Positions 35,268 through 46,550 of a stretch of 64,000 bases of DNA are shown here, in pieces; the first letter of the stretch is position 1; the number at the start of each line of letters is the position of its first letter. The position numbers and the translations under genes are program-made. Source of the stretch: Heterostelium album PN500 (Eukaryota; Evosea; Eumycetozoa; Acytosteliales; Acytosteliaceae); assembly GCF_000004825.1 (NCBI RefSeq), contig NW_008805070.1, forward strand, positions 1,860,001 to 1,924,000, in the 5' to 3' direction. The notes beneath the pieces were generated by a model. That model saw only the letters and a program-made list of their open reading frames with translations. It did no database searches and was not told the origin of the DNA.

Positions 35268-37933
35268 ATGGATGAAAGGTCACATTTATTAGGTGACATA
35301 AATGTTGAAGAAAGGTAACATACATATAACTTTAAACTTTGTTTTCAAAAAAAAAGAAAAAAGAAAAAAGAAAAACAAGTATCCTAATAATATCTTGAAT
35401 TTAATATCAAAAATATCAAATTCAAACAAAATATAGATTTTTAAGTAATCTTAGAGATAATATCGAAAATGTTAGAGAAAATAGAGAGAGTGCTTCACCA
35501 AATAGCACATACGATAACTACAATAGTGTACCGATGTCATCTTCTGTCAGTCCACTAGATGATTCCATTGAAACCGTAATAGCAACTGAATTACAATAGT
35601 ATGTCTGTAAAAACAAAACAATCGAAATCGGAATCAAATTATTAATTTAAACATATATATAGTACTTATTGGTTTATGAAAAAAAGACAATGGTCAAGAT
35701 TACAAAGAGGTACTTTTACAAATGAAAAAAGAGGTTTTTCAATTCTGTGGTTTGCTTTCTTTTTGGCTGCTTATGGTGCATATCTATTCTTACAGATTTA
35801 TCATTTCCAACGTACTGATGTAAATATAATAATAATAATAATAATATGTTTAGTTTGATAAATGATTGTGCTAATTTGAAATATCAATTTGTAATCAATC
35901 TCAAACCACAGGGTTTCATTTTAGAATTTATATTGATGGGATTCATTTCAACATCACTTGGTTTAATTATACCTAGATTTGCTATGGTGGTTAGAATAGT
36001 ATCGTTGGAAGCATACTCGACACTCTATTTATTCTTTATATTCGATTTGTACTATAAGAAACAGTATTATATACCGTTGTTGTGTGTTGCCAGTGGTGGA
36101 CTGGTGTTTACTATTGTCTGTTATTTCGTGTTCCCCTATATCATGCGTTGTTTCTACTCGATTACTGGTGCGATCACCCTGATGGTCGACAAGGAGAGTT
36201 GGATCAAGGGTGAGAGCAATCGATTCACCATTAAGCAGCGTAACTGCTTCCGTGCACCCACCACCTGTATCTACGAGGGTCCGTTGGTCGACGGTCGTCC
36301 TCACGGCATCGGTACGTGGATGGATACCAGTTATCAGGGTGAGTTGCTCTCTGGTTACTGGGAGGATGGTATCCCGATTGGACCGTTCGAATCGATGGAG
36401 AACGACACTCGTTCGCTACTCGTCAACTTGCGTATCGTCTACGGAACGAACGGTGGTGGTAAGAGTTGGCTCGATCGTGTACCACTACACACCGGTGTTG
36501 CTGCAGTCGAGTGTTGTGTCTCTGGTAACTTCTTCAAGGGTTATCCAAAGGTTAGCATGATTAAAGGTCCTGACTTATGTTCATGCAAGAAGTGTTCATG
36601 TATTAAAAAATTATTTGAAAATAGAAGTTATAAACATAGTGATGATGATAAAACTTTGGTAAGTTTGAAAAAAAACAATATACATATTCAAAATAATAGA
36701 TTGAATATTAACAACTTTTTTTTTTTTAATTTAGACCTCAATTGTTGTATCAGTAGATAGAAAGATGGATACTTTATTAGTATCAGGTCATAAATCAAAG
36801 CTTTTGGTATGTAATAATTATGATAAATTTAACCATTTAAATATTAACTAACTATTATTATTATTATCTTATAGAAACAAGGAAAGGTTGAAATCGAATT
36901 AATATCAAAGGATAAAAAGAGTTTAGTTTTAGATAATAATTGGATTTCCAGTCAAACTAGTGAAGGTTTATTATTTATTCATGGATATGATCATGATTTG
37001 AAAGATGCACTTAAAAGGTATGAATCTAATCTACTTTGGATTATAATTATTATTGGATTTTAATAATTAATATGGTTATTGTTCTTTATTTTTTTTTTTA
37101 GTATTCGCTCAATTCCTTGCACTTGGACATTTCCCTAATCATATTAAACCATTTGTTTTCAATTGGCCATCTTCTACCAGTTCATTGTTGTATTGGTGCG
37201 CACATTCGATTGCCTCTGACAATGACAATCACAGAGATCTTCAAAAGTTTATCGAGAGTCTTGGTAATGCTGGAATTAGAAATCTTCATATCATGTGTCA
37301 CAGTATGGGTACAAGATTCTTGCTGCGTTCATTCTCTAAAGTAAAGAAAGCATTTGGAAAGAGAATGGTACTCAGTCCAAACGTTAGTTTCAACAACATT
37401 CCAAACGTGCCAGAGCAACAACAACGTCAACACGAATCGAAAATCAGTTTAACCAACTTGATCTTCTTGAACCCAGATTATGAAATAGAAACTTTCAAGA
37501 ATGATTATGATGAACTTAGAAATGTATGTTTAAATCGATTTCTGTATTATTATATTTTTCAAAATTCTAACCATTGTTGTTTTAATAATAATAATAGTAT
37601 TGTCCAAGAATTACAGTTTATGCAGATCATAGAGATATGGCAATTAAAATGGCATTCAAAATGTTACAGAAACAAAATCTTGGTAATAATATTAATCCAA
37701 TCAGTGATGACTATGGTAGATCTTTGGATGTAGATATTATCGATACTGGTGATTTAGATTCAAACATGTCAGAGAGACATCATTCTTTCTTTAATATCAA
37801 TAGATTGATGGTTGACGATCTACATGATCTCATTGTCACTGGAAAGAGAGCCGAAGAAAGAACATCAAGGCTTAAAAAAGTCAACGATGTTTATAGATTC
37901 TCAATTCTTCCTTCATCTGTAGTAGTAGTTTAA
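35268..37933 (+). CDS. Membrane protein with MORN repeats and a DUF900-type alpha/beta hydrolase domain
   Basis: Eight exons: 35268-35314, 35437-35598, 35663-35819, 35912-36658, 36735-36806, 36875-37017, 37102-37523 and 37598-37933, about 694 residues. In order: a cytosolic N-terminus (MDERSHLLGDINVEER); about four hydrophobic spans (AFFLAAYGAYLFL, FILEFILMGFISTSLGLI, YIPLLCVASGGLVFTIVCYF); two MORN-type units (CIYEGPLVDGRPHGIGTW, YQGELLSGYWEDGIPIGPF); and a hydrolase domain of the DUF900 type with LLFIHGYDHD, FVFNWPSS, the nucleophile elbow CHSMGTRF, and a late ADHRD. The Ser in CHSMG is the presumed nucleophile. All junctions are in phase except exon 6 to 7: exon 7 must read FAQFLALGHFPNHIKPF, one base out of step with exon 6 (...DLKDALK). 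The summed length is one more than a multiple of three. An indel in the AAAA before the 37018 donor would explain it. Confidence 0.82.
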
Positions 37934-38068
37934 AAACAAAAACGCTCAACACATTACAGAGTGAGTCCGATTAATTATTTAATTTATGCGATCCGATCCC
38001 AACAACCAATAACAACACACCAAAATTAAAATTTAAATAAATACAACCTTGTTTTTTTATATGTAAAA

Positions 38069-38560
38069 CTAATAATAAATTTTATTGAAATTTATTTGCT
38101 TTGCTTTCAAGTATAGTTGTTGGGCAGTCATAATTTGTCGATTGGGGAGTATGACTGATTTACCTCTTAAAAGTGTAGTTGTAAGATTATTATATGATAG
38201 TAAATTCTCTGGATCACACTCTATTGCTTTCAAGTAAAGTTGTTGTGTCATTGATTGTCCATTGTTAAGTGTGATCGATTCACCCTCTGAAAGTGTAGTG
38301 GAAGTGTTATTGACTCACCACTTGAAAGTGTATTTGCAAGTTTATTATATGAATTGGAGCCTGTTGGACCACAATCTATTGATTTCAAGTATAGTTGTTG
38401 TTGAGTCATTATTTGCCCATTTGGAAGTGTGATTGATTCACCACTTGAGAGTGTGAAAACAAGGTTATAGTATGAATCGGAATGGGTTGGATTATATTCT
38501 ATTGATTTCAAGTATAGATGTTGATTGTCCAAACATGTAGAACACATTAAAAGTAGAATA
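38069..38560 (-). pseudogene. Relic of a dictyostelid TPR-like repeat protein (minus strand)
   Basis: The minus strand shows three to four copies of a roughly 41-residue unit: a TPR-like helix pair followed by a conserved insertion, as in SYYNLVFTLSSGESITLPNG then QIMTQQQLYLKSIDCGPTGS. The copies lie in two frames, changing within about 38300-38320 where a piece of one unit is lost, and no start codon with a sensible N-terminus is present upstream. The repeat type is a dictyostelid expansion family. It is a fragment or decayed member; a related fragment lies 0.3 kb away in opposite orientation. Confidence 0.65.
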
Positions 38561-38828
38561 GATTAAAAAATTTTTTAATTGTATAAATGTAAAATAAAGA
38601 ATAAATAATTTTCTTTTTCATTGGACTGGTTTTTATTATTTTAAAAGATGAATTTGAAATCATCTTTTAATTTTTTAAATATATTAGAAAAAAATTCCCA
38701 CACATGAGATACAAATTAAGGTAGAATTTCTCTCTTAATTGTTTTTTTGTTTTTTCGAATTATTATCATGTAGTTTAGACAATTTATATCTATTTAGATA
38801 TAAAAAGATTATTCTTATTTTATTTAGA

Positions 38829-39650
38829 AATGAAAAGAAAACATCAGAATAGTATCAGTTATAAGGATGACAAAGATGCACTCCTCCAACTAGCAATGAC
38901 ACTTGAACATAATGATCAACAATTGTACTCTCAACAGGTGAATCAACGAAAGAATAACTTTTATTAAAAGTCATCAATCTTCATCCAAGTTATGCATATG
39001 TCAAGTTGGCATTAATTCTTAACAGTGATCATCTATCATTCTACTTTCTGGCATAGCAATGACACAACAACAACTATATTTGAAAGCAACAGAATATGAT
39101 CCTACCAATTACAGTTCATACTATAACCTTGCAAATTCACTTTCGAGTGGTGAATCTACCACACTAAATGATGGACAATTAATGACAGAACAACAACTAT
39201 ATTTGAAAGCAGTAGAATGCAATCCAACCCATTCCTTTTCATATTTTAAACTTGCAGCAACACTAAACAAAGACGAAACAATCACACTTCCAAACAACAT
39301 AATCTTCATTTATTAGATCATTTCAATAGAATTAAATCTGAAATTATCAAGCATATCAATAACAATAGTAAACTACCATCTAGTTTCGATATTCAATCTT
39401 CCATTAACAACTTTCAGTAGTCAAAGTTTATCAAAAAAATCAACAAATATAAGATGAGATATCAAATACATTCATTGAGTTGGTATGTGACTTTGGAGGG
39501 TAGTACCAACATGGACATCTTGATGGTTTCGACAGTTACAACAATTGTAACCAACTTTGAAATGAACCTTCCATTCCACTTGTTTAGAGAGCAAGGATAA
39601 CTAGACAATGAGGTGTACCTCTCGATCGCTTTATTCATAAATCATTTACT
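38829..39650 (+). pseudogene. Decayed TPR-like repeat gene (plus strand)
   Basis: ATG at 38829 opens MKRKHQNSISYKDDKDALLQ, an authentic-looking family start, but the frame closes after about 45 codons. Matching repeat text then continues in other frames: KVINLHPSYAYVKLALILNS, then from 39059 two full units (LYLKATEYDPTNYSSYYNLA, then LSSGESTTLNDGQLMTEQQL). Next comes a C-terminal segment (NLHLLDHFNRIKSEIIKHIN) and, beyond a stop, KFIKKINKYKMRYQIHSLSW and WYVTLEGSTNMDILMVS. At least two frame changes and two stops interrupt it, so it is a pseudogene of the same family as the minus-strand relic at 38.1-38.6 kb. Confidence 0.65.
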
Positions 39651-39747
39651 TATCAACTGATATTAGAAAGATTTTTCGACTTTAGCCATCAGAATAAAAA
39701 CAAAACAATTTTTACTATTTTTTTTTTCATTCTATTGTTTTTTTTAT

Positions 39748-40400
39748 TTAGACAAGGTTTGAAACATACCAATGGGTACCAGAGTAACTAGGACTGTTTG
39801 AAGGAGATAGATAAACAGAACCCAAAGCTCTACCTTGATTTGGGAATACCATTGCATCAATAAACCATTGTCCGGTGATCAATGGATTATCCGATTGGCA
39901 TTGGAATGAATAGTCACCATAATCATTTAAAATTGCAGTCCATCTACTACTTTGATGAGAGTTGTTTGGTGTGGAAGGTCCCAATATTACATCTAGAGTT
40001 TCGAAATCACATGTAAGGTAAATATTTACAGTTTCAGCTCCTACATACTTGGCAGCGGTATTCCTCAACTTATATTGTTGTACACCACCTATTACACCTC
40101 CACTTTCCAGAACCCATATTGTACCTGTAAAAGATCCACCTACAGATGGAGAGAGATAGGTATTTGTACAACAAAATAAATTTGCATCTAAATATCTTGT
40201 ACTTGAACTTGCTCCCTAAATAATAAACAAATATTAATAAACTAATTATTTTGATTTTTATAATTAACTATTTAATACAAACAGGTGAATTAGATGCCAA
40301 GTTATATAATCCAATATTGATTCCTTGAACTTCATTCAAGTCAGCAGCTGTTAATTGGATAACAATTGAAGAAAAATAAAAGAGATAAAATTGTATTCAT
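39748..40400 (-). CDS. Secreted protein of unknown function, one frame break near the signal peptide
   Basis: Two minus-strand exons fit: 40283-40400 and 39748-40215 (donor GTTTGT, acceptor ATTTAG). ATG at 40400 starts a hydrophobic leader (MNTILSLLFFF), but the following text VIQLTAADLNEVQGINIGLY is one base out of frame with it. The break is at or near the T-rich TTTATTTTTC stretch, and the summed exons are one base over a multiple of three. Exon 2 is open throughout (ASSSTRYLDANLFCCTNTYL...GTHWYVSNLV) with a beta-rich, Ser/Gly/Asn-rich composition and a few cysteines, as in dictyostelid extracellular proteins. No family is recognised. The indel may be an assembly error or early decay. Confidence 0.6.
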
Positions 40401-40652
40401 TTAAAATAACTATAACAAAATTTGCATAATTATTTAGGTACTTTTACAATATCAACCAATTAAGTGACTACAATTGGATTTGTTTGGTCAGAATATAATA
40501 TCTTCATTATTCAAAGAATGATGTTATTTTTTTTTTTAAAATCTAGATTGTGATTATTTTTTACAAAAACAAAAAAAAGCTTCAAAGAAAATATGCACAT
40601 TATTGATACCTTTTCGCAATTTAGGTCTTAATGTCCAAACAAAACATATGTT

Positions 40653-41454
40653 TTAATTTATTTTAGCTGCCATTTCAACATCGGTACTGTTGGTAGCAGA
40701 ATTTCTTGCAGCTTTCTTCTCTTCAATTGGAATTACAAAATCTGAACTGTCACCAAAGTACAACCATATTACCAGTAGAACAGTAGATACAATCAAAAAG
40801 ATTGGATCAAAGAACCAAAGAATGACCACCATCGAGAAATAGAATGATCTTACACCAAATGTATAATGATTACTCGCATTTCTCATTATTTTATTACAAT
40901 ATCGCATACTACAATCATTAATATTTATAAGAAATGCTAGATGTGTAGAATATCTAATTTAAATTATAAAGAAGTGTTAGTCTTGTTATTTCAAAATTAT
41001 TTTTTGTTTTTGCACAATATTATGTTAAGATATATTAAATTTACCTTATAGATGTTGCAAAGTTTAAGAAAGAAAAAAGATACACCAATATCAAGATAAA
41101 TGCTTTGTAAATGAGAACCTCTTTATTGTTGGCACCTAGTATTCTTATCTTATCGAATACAGCCGAGAGATTGTTGTTTACAACGATGTTTAAGATTAAT
41201 ACTACCAGGGTGATAGATGCTGTTGCTAGTAATGAAGCGGCCATCACCAGGTTTCTCAAGGTTTGTACTGCTAGAATATCCTTTTTGCCTCGTATCATAA
41301 GCTCAAGCCATTCCTCACGATGCTGATGATTTCTACCAATAGAAGTTAGATGACCAGTCGATGATTTCGATCTTAAGAACAACTGGACATGATAGATTGC
41401 GAAAACACCGATCGAACAACAAAAGAATATAATATCGTAAAGCAATCCTTCTAA

Positions 41455-41457
<3 letters not shown>
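40653..41457 (-). CDS. DUF599-type multispan membrane protein
   Basis: Two exons on the minus strand (41045-41457, 40653-40953) give 237 residues. Four hydrophobic spans are visible: LLYDIIFFCCSIGVFAIYHV, NLVMAASLLATASITLVVLI, YKAFILILVYLFSFLNFATS and SMVVILWFFDPIFLIVSTVL. The motif REEWLELMIRGKKDILAVQTLRN between the first and second spans, and the phrase MRYCNKIMRNASNHYTFGVRSFYF, are typical of the DUF599 family. The function of that family is not established. It is divergent from the small gene at 42.3 kb. Confidence 0.82.
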
Positions 41458-41493
<36 letters not shown>

Positions 41494-42275
41494 AATAGTA
41501 ATACTCTATTTCTATTTTATATAATATAATCCAATAAAAAGAAAAGAAAAAAAAAAGAAAAAAAAAAAAGAAAAAGAAGATTATAACTATATTATATCTA
41601 TCTATCTATTTATCTATCTATATATCGATCTATTGTAAAGTTTTAGTTGTGCTATATTTCAAAACATTTATTTATATTGTAAACTATTATAAATGATTAT
41701 TAATGATTTTAATTTAATAGTTAATGAATATTTAAATTGTTGACAATGAAATTACTCGGTTGTGGGTAACTTAAGTTAAAAAATCTCTGGTTACGAGATC
41801 GATGTGGTTGGGTGTTTTTCAAGACATACCACAAATAAAAACAAATATCACAAAAAAAAAACCGAAATTAGAATAGGTTCTATCAAATAAATATCATTTC
41901 CATATATGTATAAATATGATTTTAGTTGATTGATCTATGTAAATATAATAGTTCTTTTTCATTTCTACTTTTAAGATCTTAAAAATGAAATTAATAAATA
42001 AAATAATATTCATTTAAAATAGATAAAAGAATATGAAAAATTTTAATCATATTATTATTTTAATTTGAATTAAAATAAATCAATTGCTTATACCTAGGTT
42101 TGGGAAATCTTAATGATAATATAAAATTCAAATAAAAATACCCAATGGGTGTTTATTTTGGGTGTCAAAAAAAAAAAAAAAGATTTTTTAGTTAACTAGT
42201 TAAGACCAAACTGATTGTTACAAAATTTTAATATTAAAACAATTAATTAAAGAAATAAAATAAATAGATAAATAA
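41458..42275. promoter_or_regulatory. Divergent spacer with an (ATT)n microsatellite
   Basis: Directly upstream of the DUF599 gene is an uninterrupted ATT repeat (about 41457-41491), followed by an A/G-rich run (41535-41580) and TCTA repeats (41595-41630). The rest is A/T-rich. No gene is seen. Confidence 0.6.
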
Positions 42276-42627
42276 ATGGAAACAGTGTACAATAATATCG
42301 TAAGACAATCAGAGAAAGAAACCAATAAAGATGTTACAATCGATGAGAAAGATGGTAGCTTCAGCGTAATCTTTAACAATGCACTACGTAAGACAATCAG
42401 AGAAACTTAAACCCAAATGATAAATCATGATCATTTATTTATTATTTTTATATATCTTAGCTAAAGTTCTCAGCAGAGAATACAAAGAAAAGTTGGTAAA
42501 TCACTTGGTTAATTCAGGTCTATACGTCATCGATGAGAGATCCAATTCAAGAACCACCTTCCTCACAAGACCAAAGAAAGATGTTACCTCTAAGGCATTC
42601 TTGCTCAGAGGAACAACTCCAATTTAA
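42276..42627 (+). CDS. Small protein of unknown function (92 residues)
   Basis: Two exons (42276-42387, 42461-42627; GTAAGA..CTTAG) join in frame to give METVYNNIVRQSEKETNKDV through KVLSREYKEKLVNHLVNSGL to RGTTPI. Composition is ordinary and soluble, with a helix (SREYKEKLVNHLVNSG) followed by a strand-like ending, somewhat like a winged-helix half, but no family is recognised. The donor site lies inside a 19-base sequence (CGTAAGACAATCAGAGAAA) that also occurs 88 bases earlier in exon 1, at 42299-42317. Confidence 0.65.
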
Positions 42628-42851
42628 GAAATCAATCAATCATATCAATCAAATCAACATGTTGTAATAAAAAAACAAAACAAAACAATCAATCTTATTT
42701 ATTTAAAACTTTGTTGTTAGGTGTACTTATGTGTGTGTAGTCAACTTTATTCACCCTCCCAAATTAAATTTCAAATTTTGCCTAATTAATTAAAATATTT
42801 TGCATTTTATTTTATTTTTATTATTATTTTATATATATTTGTATACACAAT

Positions 42852-43756
42852 ATGTTTGGTTTATTATATGGTTTATTTAAATATCTTTTTAGTAAAACAG
42901 AGTATTATGTACTGATATTAGGTTTAGATGGTGCTGGTAAAACTGTAATTATCACATACCGAATCGAATCAATGATTATCATCTTAAATGATGATCTAAC
43001 CTTATATGCGTTAAATTATCATTTTTAGACATTACTAGAAGAGATTAAAACGAAATATACAAAGACACCTGGTTTACCTCCACAATCAATCATACCAACT
43101 GTTGGTTTAAATAGTATGTCTTTTTAAATTGTTTACTTTTTCTTTGACTAGTCAGGGATTCAAAAGTGATCAGAAATAATCATAGTTATTTATACACTCT
43201 TCTTCTATTATTTATTATTATTATTGTTATGATAATTAGTTGGAAGAATCATTATTGATAATGTTAAATTGATATTTTGGGATTTGGGTGGTCAAATCGA
43301 TCTTCGAACCATTTGGGATAAATATTATACGAGTATACACGCAGTCATCTACGTGGTAGACTCTGCAGATCTAGAGAGACTAGACGAGTCAAAGACAGAG
43401 CTAGAAAGAATCATTTCACATCACGATCTCAAAGATGTACCGCTACTCTTATTTTTCAACAAACAAGACTTACCAGATGCACAGAGGATAGATATACTCT
43501 CTACTATGTTTAAATCCGTTACCAACAACATGAAAGACAACACTGATGTTTCAAGAAATATACAACTTCAACCTTTAATTGCACATACAGGGTAAATATT
43601 AATATTTAAAAAAGAATTAGATTAATATGAACTAATTTTAACATATATATATATATATCTATTTCTATTTTTAGACAAGGATTAAATGAAGGATTGTCAT
43701 GGTTAGTTGATAATTTGAAAAAGAATGCAAGAGCAGTTGAATTAGATCCAACATAA
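42852..43756 (+). CDS. arfrp1: ARFRP1-type ARF-related GTPase
   Basis: Four exons (42852-42944, 43029-43113, 43240-43591, 43675-43756) encode 203 residues, as in animal ARFRP1 (201). G1 is GLDGAGKT, split by the first intron exactly after it. The switch I Thr is in IIPTVGLN, G3 is WDLGGQ, and G4 is NKQDLPDA. A G5-like region closes exon 3. ARFRP1 rather than a plain ARF is indicated by the hydrophobic start MFGLLYGLFKYLFSKTEYYV with no Gly2 for myristoylation, and by the insertion KTKYTKTPGLPPQSI before the switch. The family acts at the trans-Golgi to recruit ARL1 and its golgins. Confidence 0.93.
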
Positions 43757-43890
43757 ATAGTAATAATAATTTAAAAATAATAATAGTAATAATAATAAGA
43801 ATTTTAAAATAATATATATAAAACGTAAATGTACATTCAAACATGTTTTATCTGTTTTTCTTTTTATTTATTTAATTTTTTTTACAACTT

Positions 43891-46550
43891 TTATTCCAAA
43901 GAGTTTTGATATGGATGGAATCTATAATAATAATAATTAAAATAAATAATGTTAATATACATTTATATATTAAATAATAATTGACTATTTGATTAATAAT
44001 AAACATACCTTGGTGGAATACCAAATGGTTCAACTAGTTCTCTTGAAAATGGTGTGATTTCTTTGCAAAGAGCATTGATTTCATCGTCCAACTTTACCCA
44101 CTTGTCATGTCCAGAGATGATTCCGGTGGAACAAAAGAATCCCAGATCTCTTTGAATTTGAACCAATCCATCGAGACAACAGAGTTTCTTTAACATCTGA
44201 AGAGTACTTGCATTTGATTCCTTTGTGATACTGATAATCTTTTGTAAAAAGATTGAATGTACCAATCTATCGACATTGGCTTTAGTCAACTGAATTGCTA
44301 GATTCAAACATTTATCCCAAAGATGATACCATTCCTCTGAATTTGGTTTAATACTTGGATTTGAAGTATACATCTTTTTATGTAACTAAATAAATAATGT
44401 ATTAAAGTAAAGTTAATAATCAAATTGTACAATAATTTCAAAATTATTATTAATATTATTATAATATATATTTACTTCTTTAATTAATGCAAATTCTCTC
44501 TTTTCTAATAACCATTGTTGGTACGATAGACTACGCCAATTCTCAGTGGTTGGTCTGTGGATGTTGTTTACGTATTCGAGTTCGCCAGTGAATGAACCAC
44601 CTTCGTTGATTGAGTTGTTGTATTTGAAAAGTAGGAATTTGGCGACTTGTTGGCAGAGAACGATGTTGTCACCTTCACCGGTGGTACACATGTCACTGTG
44701 TGCTCTGAGTACTGTTATTCTTGATTTCAGCCTCATTCCTTGACCACCCATACACTCACGTGCATTCTGTAGAGCAACGAGAGAGTCCCACGATGTCACT
44801 GCTTTGAGACCACTCGAGTAGGAGTGTAGAACATCCATTGATTTCGATGACTTGACAACGTATTTATGTGTGAAATCGAGTGTGTAGCATCTGGCAATCC
44901 ATGGAATCAGACGTCGTTGATGTGTAGAGTAATTGATGATCGGTTGTTCCGGTTGCTTGGGTGGACCGAATTGCTTACGATTGTGACTGTAGGAGAGTGC
45001 CACAACCAGTCCTGACTTCATCGCTGTCAGCGAGATCGATGAGATACACAGTCTACCAATGAAAAACACTGACATCATCGCAGCAAAATGTCGGTTGGGT
45101 GGCACAGTCGATTGATACTGACCTCGCTCGTTGACACAGCTGAAGCGATCCAACATGTTGTCCTTGGGAATTCGAACGTTTCTAAAGAGCAATCCACCAT
45201 TGTCTATACCGTTGTACGCCGACTTTTGAGTGATGTCGCGAATCTCTACGCCAGGCAGAACTTCACCGTATGGTTTGCCAGGCGATGGTGCACTCCTGAT
45301 AGGTACGATGAATGCGTGAACACCATGATCGGTACCATCGACTATTAGACGCGCAAATACAGTAGCCATCTGACCGTGAGCAGAAATGTTACCGGGCCAA
45401 TACTTTTGACTGGTCCAAGTCGGACTGTTAATGATAAACTCGCCAGTGGCATTGTCGTAGGTCGAGGTTGTCTCTAAACCCTGTACATTACTTCCGTGAC
45501 CCAACTCTGTCAAACCGAAAACACCCAACAACTTACCATTGGAAATATCATTCAAATACTTATCGTGATGTTTCTTTGTTCCCAAAAACAATACAGTTCC
45601 ACCCCAGAGATTATATTGAACAGCAAACTTTAATACCACAGAAAGATCACATATTGAAACTGTTTCAAACCATGATAAGAATTTCTCTGGATTATCTATA
45701 TTATAATTAATTAATCAATCAAACTAATCAGTTAATCAATCAAATATGATAAGTTCAATAGTATGATTGTTAACTCTTACCTTTCATATCAGTTACAGAA
45801 ACAATTGATAAATCAATTACCTCTCTAACAGCTTGAATAGTTCTCTCACGATGAACCTCTGGCGAAATAGATTCGATTAGATGTATTTCTTCGAATGATT
45901 TACTATTTTGAATGAGTTGTCTAATTTGAGTTCTGTCTCGCTTAAAGTCACCGTCCAATAGATGCTTCAACATATCGATATCAGGTGAACGTAGTGGATG
46001 TTCATTTTCAGTGCCATCTTCAACTGGTAAACTAAGATGATATGTACTAAGATGTTGTAGTGTCTAAAATAATAATAAAAAATATACAAAAAAAAAAGTT
46101 AATTCATTACAATTACATCATTATTATCATTATTATTAGTATTATTGTTATGATTGAATTGATAATAATATAAACATTATTAACGTATTAACGAATTTGA
46201 TTATAATTAAAATAAGTTGCTTGTTGTTGTGTTTAATTAAATAAATAAATCTTATTATTTGAATAATCTAAAATTTGATGATATATAGTGTAACTGTTTA
46301 TATTTGTAGTCGATCTATGCAAATTTAATATCGGAGATATAATGATAATGATCTCCGGTTTGTTGGAATATGTAGTTTAACTTGATTATCATAGTTCTGT
46401 TTCATTCCAATATCGGATGGGAATGATAAAGATAGAATGTCCCGACCGACCGACAGACAGTCAAAATCATATGCTTTGTCATGTTTACAACTAATTTAAT
46501 TTACATACATTTGATATTCTTCTAAAAGTAGAAATTTCTTTTGACTCCAT
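43891..46550 (-). CDS. Peroxisomal acyl-CoA oxidase with N-terminal PTS2 signal
   Basis: Five minus-strand exons: 46509-46550, 45781-46063, 44476-45695, 44009-44385 and 43891-43921, totalling 650 residues with all junctions in frame. The tiny first exon (MESKEISTFRRISN) and the second (TLQHLSTYHLSLP...) together create RISNTLQHL, a match to the PTS2 consensus R-[LVI]-x5-H-[LA]; the C-terminus (YQNSLE) has no PTS1. Acyl-CoA oxidase landmarks are GVFGLTELGHGSNVQGLETT (FAD/substrate loop), NSPTWTSQKYWPGNI, FRNVRIPKDNMLDRF, SHNRKQFG, and the NARECMGGQGM and GEGDNIVLCQQVA region with the catalytic Glu. It oxidises acyl-CoA to trans-2-enoyl-CoA with hydrogen peroxide as product, the first step of peroxisomal beta-oxidation. 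The first intron (445 bases) is long for this window. Confidence 0.9.
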
